A DNA stretch of 5,923 nt from Clostridia bacterium (GCA_008668455.1 RQCD01000112.1:1-5923); one strand, 5' to 3'. Counted from the first letter of the stretch, positions 1 through 5,923 are shown. The notes: generated by a model from the letters alone, not told the origin. Numbers and translations: made by a program.

Positions 1-1
1 A

Positions 2-895
2 CATGTTGCCCAGGCAGGTTCTTTTGTGAATTCAGAGCATCTGCGGTTTGATTTCTCGCACTTTGAGGCAATGACAAAGGAACAGCTCAAAGAAGCTGAG
101 GAGCGGGTAAACCGTGCCATTCTGGCGGCGCTTCCGATTAACGTGCAGGAGCTGCCGATTGAGGATGCAAAGAAATTAGGCGCTGAGGCGCAGTTCGGTG
201 AGAAATACGGCGCGGTTGTCCGTGTTGTTTCCATGGGTGATTATTCGGTTGAATTTTGCGGAGGCTGCCATCTGACCAATACGGCAGAGGCAGGACTCTT
301 TAAAATATTATCCGAATCCGGCGTTGCAGCAGGTACCAGAAGAATTGAGGCTGTGACGGGCGCTGGCGTACTTCGTCTTTTGGAAAAGAAGGACGTATTG
401 ATTGAAAAAACAGCTGAAACCTTAAAATCAGGTCTTTCCGATATTGACCAAAAGGCAGCTGCGGTTATTTCTGAATTAAAAGAAACAAAAAAGACTTTGG
501 AATCGTTAAAATCAAAGCTTGCAAGCGGAAAGGCAGACGATCTCCTGTCCGGCGCTAAGGAGATTTCGGGTGTTTCGGTTATTTGTACGCAGGTGGACGG
601 AATGTCTGTTCCGGATTTGAGAAATATGGGCGACACCCTGCGGGAAAAGCTTTCCTGTGGTGTTTTGGTGCTGGCATCTAACAACGATAATAAAATCACA
701 TTCCTTGCTATGGCAACGTCAGACGCTGTGAAAAAAGGTGTTCATGCCGGAAATATTATCCGCGAGGTGACAAAGGCATGCGGAGGATCAGGCGGCGGTA
801 AGCCGGATATGGCACAGGGCGGCGGAAAGGACGCGTCTAAAATTTCGGAGGCGCTTTCCGAGGTTGTGAATATTGTTGCCGGACAGGTGAAATAA
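2..895 (+). CDS. alaS: Alanyl-tRNA synthetase, C-terminal part (5' truncated by window edge)
   Basis: AlaRS charges tRNA-Ala in the cytoplasm and edits mischarged Ser/Gly. The frame is open from base 2 (His-Val-Ala-Gln-Ala-Gly-Ser), so the GTG at 26 is an internal valine, not a start; the catalytic domain lies upstream of the window. Of 297 visible codons, residues 1-120 are the second half of the editing domain, with the family's LRFDFSHFEAM and FGEKYG segments and the zinc-ligand motif CxxxH at residues 86-90 (bases 257-271, read as CGGCH where CGGTH is more usual). The partner HxxxH pair should lie just upstream of base 1. Residues about 122-180 are Lys/Glu-rich and helical, probably the linker coiled coil. 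The C-Ala/DHHA1 domain follows, with the glycine-rich GGSGGGKPDMAQGGG signature at about 261-275. The TAA at 893-895 is close to the truB start, suggesting cotranscription. Identification is secure. Confidence 0.97.
   Translation, partial: HVAQAGSFVNSEHLRFDFSHFEAMTKEQLKEAEERVNRAILAALPINVQELPIEDAKKLGAEAQFGEKYGAVVRVVSMGDYSVEFCGGCHLTNTAEAGLFKILSESGVAAGTRRIEAVTGAGVLRLLEKKDVLIEKTAETLKSGLSDIDQKAAAVISELKETKKTLESLKSKLASGKADDLLSGAKEISGVSVICTQVDGMSVPDLRNMGDTLREKLSCGVLVLASNNDNKITFLAMATSDAVKKGVHAGNIIREVTKACGGSGGGKPDMAQGGGKDASKISEALSEVVNIVAGQVK
885..890 (+). promoter_or_regulatory. Shine-Dalgarno-like site for truB (decides between two starts)
   Basis: AGGTGA lies inside the last alaS codons. It is 5 bases before the TTG at 896 and 11 before the ATG at 902. 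Spacing favours TTG, while codon preference and the family N-terminus favour ATG. Either way truB initiation sits in the terminating ribosome's footprint, so it is probably coupled to alaS translation. Confidence 0.5.
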
Positions 896-901
896 TTGAA
901 T

Positions 902-1777
902 ATGGATGGAGTGATTGTGATCAATAAGCCGCTGGGGTGTACTTCGCACGATATGGTCTCCTTTGTCCGGAGAATTTCCGGAATCAGAAAGGTGGGTCAT
1001 ACCGGTACACTCGACCCGGCTGCAACCGGGGTTTTGCCGATATGTATCGGCAAAGCGACCAAAGCGGCAGAGCTTTTAACAGCGGCAGATAAGGCATATC
1101 GTGCAGAGCTGGTGCTTGGCATGACGACTGATACTCTGGACGCAGACGGCGAGGTGTTAACTGATCAGCCGGCATGTGTCACAGAGCAGAAAATAAATGA
1201 GGCAATCCAAAAATACATAGGCGAAATCGATCAGATTCCGCCTATGTATTCTGCCATAAAAAAGGATGGAAAAAAGCTCTGCGATTTGGCGCGTGCAGGA
1301 GTTACGATTGAACGTGAGCCGCGCAGAGTCAGAATTTCTGAGATCCGTCTGCTGCATTTTAACGAAAAGCAGCAGACAGCAGAAATTGAGGTTTTTTGCA
1401 GTAAGGGAACTTATATCCGCACACTGTGCGATGATTTGGGAAAAACATTAGGCTGCGGCGCGTACATGAACCGCCTTGTCCGCACCAAAAGCGGACAGTT
1501 CACCCTTTCGGAAAGCTATACCCGGGAGGAGCTCGTAAAAGCATCCGAGAATGGAACACTTTCTGAGCTTTTAACATCGGTGGATGAATTATTTGACTTT
1601 CCAAAGGTGATTCTTCCGAAGGAGCTTTCAGAACGTGTGAAAAACGGTGTGAGAGTGCAAAGAAAAGGGCTTTTGGAGGAACAGAGATATCGGGTTTATG
1701 ATGAAGAATACAATTTTTTGTCAGTTTCTGTCTGCCGTGAGGAACGGTTGGTGTTAGAAAAGGCATTTTGGGTTTAG
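902..1777 (+). CDS. truB: tRNA pseudouridine(55) synthase TruB
   Basis: TruB isomerises U55 to pseudouridine in the T-loop of elongator tRNAs. From the ATG at 902 the protein has 291 residues, normal for bacterial TruB. It opens with the family motif GVIVINKPLGCTSHD. The catalytic loop GHTGTLDPAATGVLP follows, with the nucleophile Asp at residue 38. Also present are PPMYSAIKKDGKKL, the KGTYIRTLCDDLG motif near residue 165, and the YMNRLVRTKSGQF motif that ends the catalytic core. The remaining C-terminal stretch is PUA-like, weakly conserved and not diagnostic by eye. The start is ambiguous. A TTG at 896 follows the alaS stop directly and sits 5 bases after AGGTGA (885-890), which would add Met-Asn; the ATG at 902 gives the canonical N-terminus but a spacer of 11. 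I prefer ATG. The TAG stop (1775-1777) overlaps the next gene's SD. Confidence 0.96.
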   Translation: MDGVIVINKPLGCTSHDMVSFVRRISGIRKVGHTGTLDPAATGVLPICIGKATKAAELLTAADKAYRAELVLGMTTDTLDADGEVLTDQPACVTEQKINEAIQKYIGEIDQIPPMYSAIKKDGKKLCDLARAGVTIEREPRRVRISEIRLLHFNEKQQTAEIEVFCSKGTYIRTLCDDLGKTLGCGAYMNRLVRTKSGQFTLSESYTREELVKASENGTLSELLTSVDELFDFPKVILPKELSERVKNGVRVQRKGLLEEQRYRVYDEEYNFLSVSVCREERLVLEKAFWV

Positions 1778-1781
1778 GAGG
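1776..1781 (+). promoter_or_regulatory. Ribosome binding site of ribF/glmU
   Basis: A perfect AGGAGG has 7 bases between it and the ATG at 1789. It overlaps the truB TAG stop. This site fixes the start at 1789 rather than the in-frame TTG at 1768, which lies inside truB and would encode the SD itself. Confidence 0.9.
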
Positions 1782-1788
1782 ATGCGGC

Positions 1789-2658
1789 ATGAAAATATAT
1801 ACGCACCCGGAGGAGCTGTCTCCTTCCTGTATGGCATTGGGGAATTTTGACGGTGTGCATAACGCACATAGATTGGTGCTTTTATCCTGCGTAAGGATGG
1901 CGCAGAAGATGGGAGTTCCGAGTGGAGTTTTGCTGTTTCGGACGATGATGAAGCCAATGATTTCCTCGCTTTCGGAAAAAATCGAGATGATTGCAGAATG
2001 CGGGCTGGATTTTGTTTATCTGGTGGATTTCACACCGGAGTTTAAAAATCTTTCCAAAGAGGAATTTATTGCTTTTTTAACCGACACATTAAAGGTGCGC
2101 GGTGTTTCGGTGGGATATGATTACCGGTTTTCCAAAAATGCCTGTGGCAGTGTTTCAGATCTGGAGCATACAAGGCTTTTGCTTTCGGTGATTCCGCCGG
2201 TATGCAAAAACGGAAGCCCGATTTCCAGTACGGAAATTCGGTCTGCAATTTTAGAGGATGACTTAAAAAAAGCTTTTTCGGTTTCCGGCAGACGTTTTTT
2301 CCTTTCCGGAATCGTTCAAAAAGGAAAACAGAACGGTCGAAAAATGGGCTTTCAGACAGCAAACCTGATCCCGGAGAGTACACGGCTGCTCCCGTCGGAC
2401 GGTGTTTACAGCGGCTGGACCGAGTGGCGCGGCATGCGATATCCGAGTGTGATTAATATCGGAAAAAATCCGACGTTCGGAGAAAACCGGCGGACGGTGG
2501 AAAGTCATTTGTTAGATTTTGACGGTAATTTATACGGAGAACGGATCAAGGTGATCTTTTATCAGAAGCAGCGCGGAGAACATAAATTCTCCGGAATGGA
2601 CGCACTTCAGAAACAGATACAAAGGGATAAAGAACAAGCGAGAAAGGATTTGAGGGAA
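1789..2658 (+). other. ribF: RibF module of the fusion (FMN adenylyltransferase then riboflavin kinase)
   Basis: Residues 1 to about 165 are the adenylyltransferase domain. It has GNFDGVH at 18-24 continuing as HNAH (24-27), where the superfamily has HxGH. SVGYDYRF (107-114) matches the GxDFRFG strand, and ISSTEIR (145-151) is the phosphate-binding motif. The usual PHP after the second strand (TFxPHP) is absent; residues 50-57 read FRTMMKPM and the following segment is about ten residues shorter than in B. subtilis RibC. Residues about 168-290 are the kinase domain: GFQTAN (187-192, Gln for the usual Pro of PTAN), DGVYSGW, NIGKNPTF (223-230), and VESHLLDFDGNLYG (237-250) with the expected catalytic Glu at 238. 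The kinase fold looks complete. Whether the divergent adenylyltransferase is active cannot be told from sequence. Confidence 0.9.
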
Positions 2659-4026
2659 ATGGAAACAAAGTTCACAGGAGTTATCATGGCAGCCGGTATG
2701 GGTACAAGAATGAAATCGGAAAAGCCTAAGGTTTTGCATGAGGTGGGCGGAAAGCCGCTTTTAAAAACCGTGATTGATATTTGCAGGGCTGCCGGAGCAG
2801 AGCAGGTGATTTCGATTATCGGACATAAAGCAGAAATGGTTCGCGAGATGATTGGCGATGCATCGGCATACGCTTTGCAGAAGGAGCAAAAGGGAACGGG
2901 TCATGCTGTGATGCAGGCTGTACCGCAGATTGAAAAGGCTGGGGAAACCATTGTCATCCTTTCGGGAGACGCTCCTCTTTTGCGCCCGGAAACGCTTTCC
3001 GCAGCGATTTCTGCGCATAAGGCGTCAGAAAATCAGGCAACCGTATTAACGGCAGTGTTAGACTGTGCAGACGGCTACGGCAGAATATTAAGAGATAACG
3101 CCGGCAATGTCCGCGGTATTGTAGAGCATAAGGACGCAACCGAGGAGGAACGAAAAGTTCGGGAAATCAATTCCGGCATGTACGTTTTTGAGAGAGACGC
3201 GCTCTTAGAGGCATTAAAGGAGATTACTCCGAACAATGCGCAGGGAGAATATTATCTGACCGATACCCTGGCGATTCTTTTAGGAAAGGGAATGAGGATC
3301 GGCGCATATATTGTAGAGGATAAGGATGAGATCCGCGGTATTAATGACCGTGTGCAGCTTGCCGAGGCAGAGGCATGCCTGGAGGAGCGGCTGCGGCTGA
3401 TGCATATGAAAAACGGTGTAACGATGCTTGCACCGGAAACAGTCTGGTTAGCTGCTGACGTAGAGATCGGACAGGATACCGTAATTTATCCGAATGTCAT
3501 TTTAAAAAGCGGTACAAAAATAGGAAAAAACTGCGTGATCGGATCAAATACGCAAATTGAGAAAAGCGAAATCAGGGACGGAGTGGAAATTCTTTCTTCA
3601 GTGATTTTAAATTCCTTTGTGGATGAGAATACCCATGTCGGACCGTTTGCTTATATCCGTCCGAATACGCATGTCGGAAAGTCGGTGAAGGTTGGCGATT
3701 TTGTAGAACTGAAGAATTCTACCATCGGCAACGGTACAAAGATTTCGCATTTAACCTATGTCGGAGATTCGGATGTCGGAGAAAGAGTAAATTTCGGCTG
3801 CGGAACGGTGACAGTCAATTATGACGGAAAGAAAAAATACCGCACTAAAATTGGGGATGATTGTTTTATTGGCTGCAACACAAATTTAGTTGCACCGGTG
3901 ACCGTGGAAAATGGCAGCTACACTGCTGCAGGATCAACCATTACCGATACTGTTCCGGAGGAAAGCCTGGCAATCGCGCGTGCGCGCCAGGTGGTAAAAT
4001 CAAATTGGAAGGATCGCAGAAAATAA
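1789..4026 (+). CDS. ribF-glmU: In-frame RibF-GlmU fusion (riboflavin kinase/FMN adenylyltransferase + GlcNAc-1-P uridyltransferase/GlcN-1-P acetyltransferase)
   Basis: One open frame of 745 codons holds two complete bifunctional enzymes. Residues 1-290 are RibF, which phosphorylates riboflavin to FMN and adenylylates FMN to FAD. Residues 291-745 are GlmU, which acetylates GlcN-1-P and couples the product to UTP to give UDP-GlcNAc for peptidoglycan. Each half has near-normal length (RibF usually about 300-315, GlmU about 455-460), and neither is truncated at the join: the RibF C-terminal helix (DALQKQIQRDKEQARKDLRE) runs straight into GlmU's own initiator Met with no linker. These enzymes are normally separate proteins, and I know of no described RibF-GlmU fusion. 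Alternatives are separate GlmU synthesis from the internal ATG at 2659, or a one-base error hiding a ribF stop. Both identities are secure; the single-polypeptide reading is moderately supported. The gene sits between truB (11-base gap) and pth (1-base overlap). Confidence 0.85.
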   Translation: MKIYTHPEELSPSCMALGNFDGVHNAHRLVLLSCVRMAQKMGVPSGVLLFRTMMKPMISSLSEKIEMIAECGLDFVYLVDFTPEFKNLSKEEFIAFLTDTLKVRGVSVGYDYRFSKNACGSVSDLEHTRLLLSVIPPVCKNGSPISSTEIRSAILEDDLKKAFSVSGRRFFLSGIVQKGKQNGRKMGFQTANLIPESTRLLPSDGVYSGWTEWRGMRYPSVINIGKNPTFGENRRTVESHLLDFDGNLYGERIKVIFYQKQRGEHKFSGMDALQKQIQRDKEQARKDLREMETKFTGVIMAAGMGTRMKSEKPKVLHEVGGKPLLKTVIDICRAAGAEQVISIIGHKAEMVREMIGDASAYALQKEQKGTGHAVMQAVPQIEKAGETIVILSGDAPLLRPETLSAAISAHKASENQATVLTAVLDCADGYGRILRDNAGNVRGIVEHKDATEEERKVREINSGMYVFERDALLEALKEITPNNAQGEYYLTDTLAILLGKGMRIGAYIVEDKDEIRGINDRVQLAEAEACLEERLRLMHMKNGVTMLAPETVWLAADVEIGQDTVIYPNVILKSGTKIGKNCVIGSNTQIEKSEIRDGVEILSSVILNSFVDENTHVGPFAYIRPNTHVGKSVKVGDFVELKNSTIGNGTKISHLTYVGDSDVGERVNFGCGTVTVNYDGKKKYRTKIGDDCFIGCNTNLVAPVTVENGSYTAAGSTITDTVPEESLAIARARQVVKSNWKDRRK
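2643..2648 (+). promoter_or_regulatory. Possible internal Shine-Dalgarno for a separate GlmU start
   Basis: AAAGGA lies 10 bases before the in-frame ATG at 2659, which matches the canonical GlmU N-terminus. Match and spacing are moderate. It could be the relic of an ancestral separate glmU start or could still let ribosomes make free GlmU. Purine-rich Lys/Glu/Arg codons produce such matches by chance, so the evidence is weak. Confidence 0.4.
2659..4026 (+). other. glmU: GlmU module of the fusion, with its own possible internal ATG start
   Basis: From the in-frame ATG at 2659 this is a full-length 455-residue GlmU (E. coli 456). In module numbering, residues 1 to about 230 are the uridyltransferase: AAGMGTRMKSEKPKVLH (11-27, Arg17 and Lys24), QKEQKGTGHA (74-83), SGDAPLL with metal-binding Asp104, GYGRI (139-143), and the second metal ligand Asn229 in GIND. 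After a linker helix comes a left-handed beta-helix of hexapeptide repeats (about 262-430) with the acetyltransferase residues: Arg334, Lys352, catalytic His364 in SHLTYVGD, Tyr367 and NYDG (387-390). Every catalytic residue I know from the E. coli enzyme has its counterpart. GlmU trimerises through the beta-helix, so a fused protein would carry three RibF copies. The TAA at 4024-4026 overlaps the pth ATG by one base. Confidence 0.95.
4009..4013 (+). promoter_or_regulatory. Weak ribosome binding site of pth
   Basis: AAGGA inside the last glmU codons is 12 bases from the pth ATG at 4026, longer than usual. With the stop and start sharing a base (TAATG at 4024-4028), pth probably depends on translational coupling, with ribosomes re-initiating after glmU. 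Confidence 0.45.
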
Positions 4027-4589
4027 TGTATCTGATTGCAGGACTGGGAAACCCAGGAAAGGAATATGAAATGACGCGCCATAATATCGGCTTTGAAGCG
4101 CTTGATTATATGGCAGATCAATATCATAAAAAAATCAACCGTCTGAAATTTAAGGCGCTGTATGAGGAAATTGCGGTTGGCGGCGAAAAGGTTTTTCTTG
4201 TGAAGCCGCAGACCTATATGAATCTTTCAGGAGAAAGCATCCGGGAATTTTCCGCGTTTTACAAAATTCCGCCGGAGCATATCATTATCATTCATGACGA
4301 TATTTCGCTTGCTGCCGGCAGAGTCCGCGTCCGGAAAAAGGGCAGCGCCGGAGGACATAACGGTTTGAAATCGATTATCTATCAGTTGCATTCAGACGAA
4401 TTTCCGAGGATTAAAATCGGAGTCGGCGCACCGGAGCATGCAGATTGTGAGCTGGCGGACTACGTCTTGGGAAGATTCCGCCGGGAGGAAATTCCGGTTT
4501 TGGAGGAATCCATTATCCGCGCTGTCAAAGCGGCGGAAGCCATTATCCGGGACGGAGCGGAGCAGGCTATGAATCGGTACAACAATTAA
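4026..4589 (+). CDS. pth: Peptidyl-tRNA hydrolase
   Basis: Pth cleaves the ester bond of peptidyl-tRNAs that drop off ribosomes, recycling tRNA. The protein has 187 residues, the usual bacterial Pth length. It starts MYLIAGLGNPGKEY and has the known active-site residues: Asn9, catalytic His19 in the TRHNIGF motif, Asn66 in PQTYMNLSGES, Asp91 in HDD, and Asn112 in the GSAGGHNGLKSI motif. The later KIGVG and DYVLGRF motifs are also family-typical. The frame stays open upstream to about 3861, but that stretch is out-of-frame glmU sequence, and the Pth N-terminus begins exactly at 4026. The start overlaps the glmU stop by one base. In B. subtilis glmU and pth are separated by prs and ctc; here they touch. 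No anomalies seen. Confidence 0.97.
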   Translation: MYLIAGLGNPGKEYEMTRHNIGFEALDYMADQYHKKINRLKFKALYEEIAVGGEKVFLVKPQTYMNLSGESIREFSAFYKIPPEHIIIIHDDISLAAGRVRVRKKGSAGGHNGLKSIIYQLHSDEFPRIKIGVGAPEHADCELADYVLGRFRREEIPVLEESIIRAVKAAEAIIRDGAEQAMNRYNN

Positions 4590-4594
4590 GGAGG
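4588..4594 (+). promoter_or_regulatory. Ribosome binding site of mfd
   Basis: AAGGAGG begins within the pth TAA stop and is 8 bases before the GTG at 4603. This strong match supports the GTG start, since no in-frame ATG lies nearby. Confidence 0.9.
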
Positions 4595-4602
4595 AAAAGA
4601 CC

Positions 4603-5923
4603 GTGAATTTTTCCGATTTACTATCCAGTTATCCGCCGTTTCAGATTGTTCAGAAAAACCCGGCGCCGGTTTCGGTTGCCGGGGTAGTGGAATCGGCACA
4701 GGCACAGCTGATTGCTGAGACGGTGAAAAAAAGCGGCAAACGGTCGCTTGTGGTTTGCAGTCATGATCTGGAGGCAAAGCAGCTTTCAGAGGAGCTGCGA
4801 TATTATGAGGAGCATGTTTATTATTTTCCGTCAAAGGAATATGTATTCGGACGGATTGAAACAAAAAGCCGGCAAACGGAGCATGAACGTTTGGCGGCTC
4901 TTTCGGCGTTCGCAGATTGCGGCGGAATTTTAGTTGCCTCCATTGAGGCTGTTTTGGATTACACGATTCCGCAGAAAGCTTATCAGGACGAACGCTGCAC
5001 GCTTCGGGCGGGGAGCAGAATGGATTTAGAGGAGCTTTCAAAAAAGCTCGTGCGTATGGGATATGTGCGTGAATCTGCTGTTGAGGGGCGCGGACAGTTT
5101 TCTGTGCGCGGAGGAATTCTGGATGTTTTTCTGCCAACGGGAGAATTTCCGGTTCGGATTGAGTTTTTTGATGACGAGGTAGATTCCATCCGCAGCTTTG
5201 ATCCTGAAACGCAGCGTTCTGTGGAGAATACAGAAGAAGTTGCTCTTTTTGCCTGCCGGGAAGCGGTGTTTGGAGAGGATACTAAGGAAAAACTTCTTTC
5301 TGAGCTTCAACGCATTGCCAAAACAAAGAAAAATGTAAATGCAGAGCTGTACGAAACTCTTTTATCCGATATTGAGTTGATCCGGGAACAGAATAGCTTT
5401 GCGGCAATTGACAAATATGTCAGCCTGATTTACGGATATGTTCCGACAGCGCTGGATTATCTAACCTCAAAGGATTATTTGTTTCTGATTGAGCCAAAGC
5501 GCGTGAATGAGCGTGCAAGGGGACTGGAATGGGAGCAGGGAGAACAGCTGCATACATTAGCCGAACGCGGTGTTTTGTATTTAGACAATCTGGAATTCTG
5601 GCTTTCCTACCAGAGCTTTGTGGTGCGTGCAGAAAAAATGCGTCTGATCTCCTTAAACGGACTCAATCATTCAGCAGTTGATTTTCATTATCGGTCGGTT
5701 GCGACTTTTTCTACAAAAACCACGGTCAGCCTGCACGGGAGAATTGAATATTTATTAGATGATTTAAAGGATTATCAGCAGCGAAATGCCGCAGTGGTGA
5801 TTTTTACAGCAAATCAGAGCCGCGCGGAAAATTTGTGCGGACTGCTTCAGGATAAAGGCTTTCCGGCAATGCTTTGCCCGGAGAATCCGGAGTTTTTGCC
5901 GGGAGAGATTGTGGTTACGATCG
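4603..5923 (+). CDS. mfd: Transcription-repair coupling factor Mfd, N-terminal part (3' truncated by window edge)
   Basis: Mfd displaces RNA polymerase stalled at DNA lesions and recruits UvrA for nucleotide excision repair. The GTG-initiated frame runs open for 440 codons to the window end, about 38% of the family's usual ~1150-1180 residues. Visible is the UvrB-homology module. A degenerate first motif region (about 24-40, AGVVESAQAQLIAE) has no Walker A lysine, as expected for Mfd rather than UvrB. The diagnostic block at about 161-200 has EGRGQFSVRGGILDVF and RIEFFDDEVDSIRSFD. The stretch to about 345 closes this module, and 350-440 resembles domain 3 (TVSLHGRIEYLLDDL, then a VVIFTANQSRAENL strand-helix). 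The RNA polymerase-interacting domain, helicase motor and C-terminal autoinhibitory domain would lie beyond the edge, so integrity cannot be judged. It follows pth by 13 bases; B. subtilis has fin between them. Confidence 0.95.
   Translation, partial: MNFSDLLSSYPPFQIVQKNPAPVSVAGVVESAQAQLIAETVKKSGKRSLVVCSHDLEAKQLSEELRYYEEHVYYFPSKEYVFGRIETKSRQTEHERLAALSAFADCGGILVASIEAVLDYTIPQKAYQDERCTLRAGSRMDLEELSKKLVRMGYVRESAVEGRGQFSVRGGILDVFLPTGEFPVRIEFFDDEVDSIRSFDPETQRSVENTEEVALFACREAVFGEDTKEKLLSELQRIAKTKKNVNAELYETLLSDIELIREQNSFAAIDKYVSLIYGYVPTALDYLTSKDYLFLIEPKRVNERARGLEWEQGEQLHTLAERGVLYLDNLEFWLSYQSFVVRAEKMRLISLNGLNHSAVDFHYRSVATFSTKTTVSLHGRIEYLLDDLKDYQQRNAAVVIFTANQSRAENLCGLLQDKGFPAMLCPENPEFLPGEIVVTI

Noticed and set aside
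26..28. GTG at 26 as a start codon
   Set aside because: The frame is open to the window edge, and the preceding residues match the AlaRS editing domain, so this is an internal valine.
1768..1788. TTG at 1768 as the ribF start, adding seven residues
   Set aside because: It lies inside truB and would translate the SD itself. The ATG at 1789 has a perfect AGGAGG at 7-base spacing and gives the usual RibF N-terminus.
3966..3991. Inverted repeat CCTGGC / GCCAGG with a GC-rich loop near the glmU end
   Set aside because: It encodes the conserved SLAIARARQ tail of GlmU, and no T-run follows; not supported as a terminator or attenuator before pth.
3861..4025. Upstream extension of the pth frame by 55 codons
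   Set aside because: It overlaps the conserved GlmU beta-helix in another frame, and the Pth family N-terminus begins exactly at the ATG at 4026.
4660..4669. Perfect 10-base palindrome CCGGCGCCGG early in mfd
   Set aside because: It lies within coding sequence, has no loop or T-run and no repeat partner; it is likely chance in Pro/Ala codons, so not called a terminator or operator.
4586..5137. 183-codon minus-strand open frame opposite mfd and the pth end
   Set aside because: Low-complexity Pro/Ser/Gln/Arg-rich translation with no recognisable family, lying wholly antisense to a clear Mfd N-terminus. It is a shadow frame, as are the other minus-strand frames in the window.

Overview
This window holds one densely packed, all-plus-strand block of housekeeping genes: alaS (3' part) - truB - ribF/glmU - pth - mfd (5' part). 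Moderate G+C, strong AGGAGG-type ribosome binding sites and GTG/possible TTG starts all point to Bacillota. The protein sequences look like those of class Clostridia, but I cannot name a genus. Both end genes run off the window. There is no non-coding stretch longer than about 15 bases, and I see no RNA gene, mobile element, CRISPR array, promoter or intrinsic terminator. The genes are probably transcribed together from a promoter outside the window.

Region by region: bases 2-895 are the C-terminal part of alanyl-tRNA synthetase (second half of the editing domain, linker coiled coil, C-Ala/DHHA1 domain). Bases 902-1777 are TruB, which makes pseudouridine 55 in tRNA. Bases 1789-4026 are a single uninterrupted 745-codon frame. 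Its first 290 codons are a complete RibF (riboflavin kinase/FMN adenylyltransferase) and its last 455 codons a complete GlmU (UDP-GlcNAc synthesis). Bases 4026-4589 are peptidyl-tRNA hydrolase. Bases 4603-5923 are the first 440 codons of the transcription-repair coupling factor Mfd.

The most notable feature is the in-frame joining of RibF to GlmU with no stop and no linker. It could be a true four-activity polypeptide, two proteins made through an internal start (GlmU's natural initiator ATG is kept at 2659 behind an SD-like AAAGGA), or a one-base sequence error that hides a stop: a TGA at 2651-2653 lies one frame away. The RibF half also departs from family signatures in both domains: HNAH for HxGH, no PHP motif, and QTAN for PTAN.

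By function the block joins translation quality control and tRNA maturation (AlaRS, TruB, Pth), cofactor supply (RibF), cell wall precursor supply (GlmU) and DNA repair (Mfd). The order resembles two common Bacillota neighbourhoods, truB-ribF and glmU-(prs-ctc)-pth-(fin)-mfd, joined at the ribF/glmU boundary with prs, ctc and fin missing.
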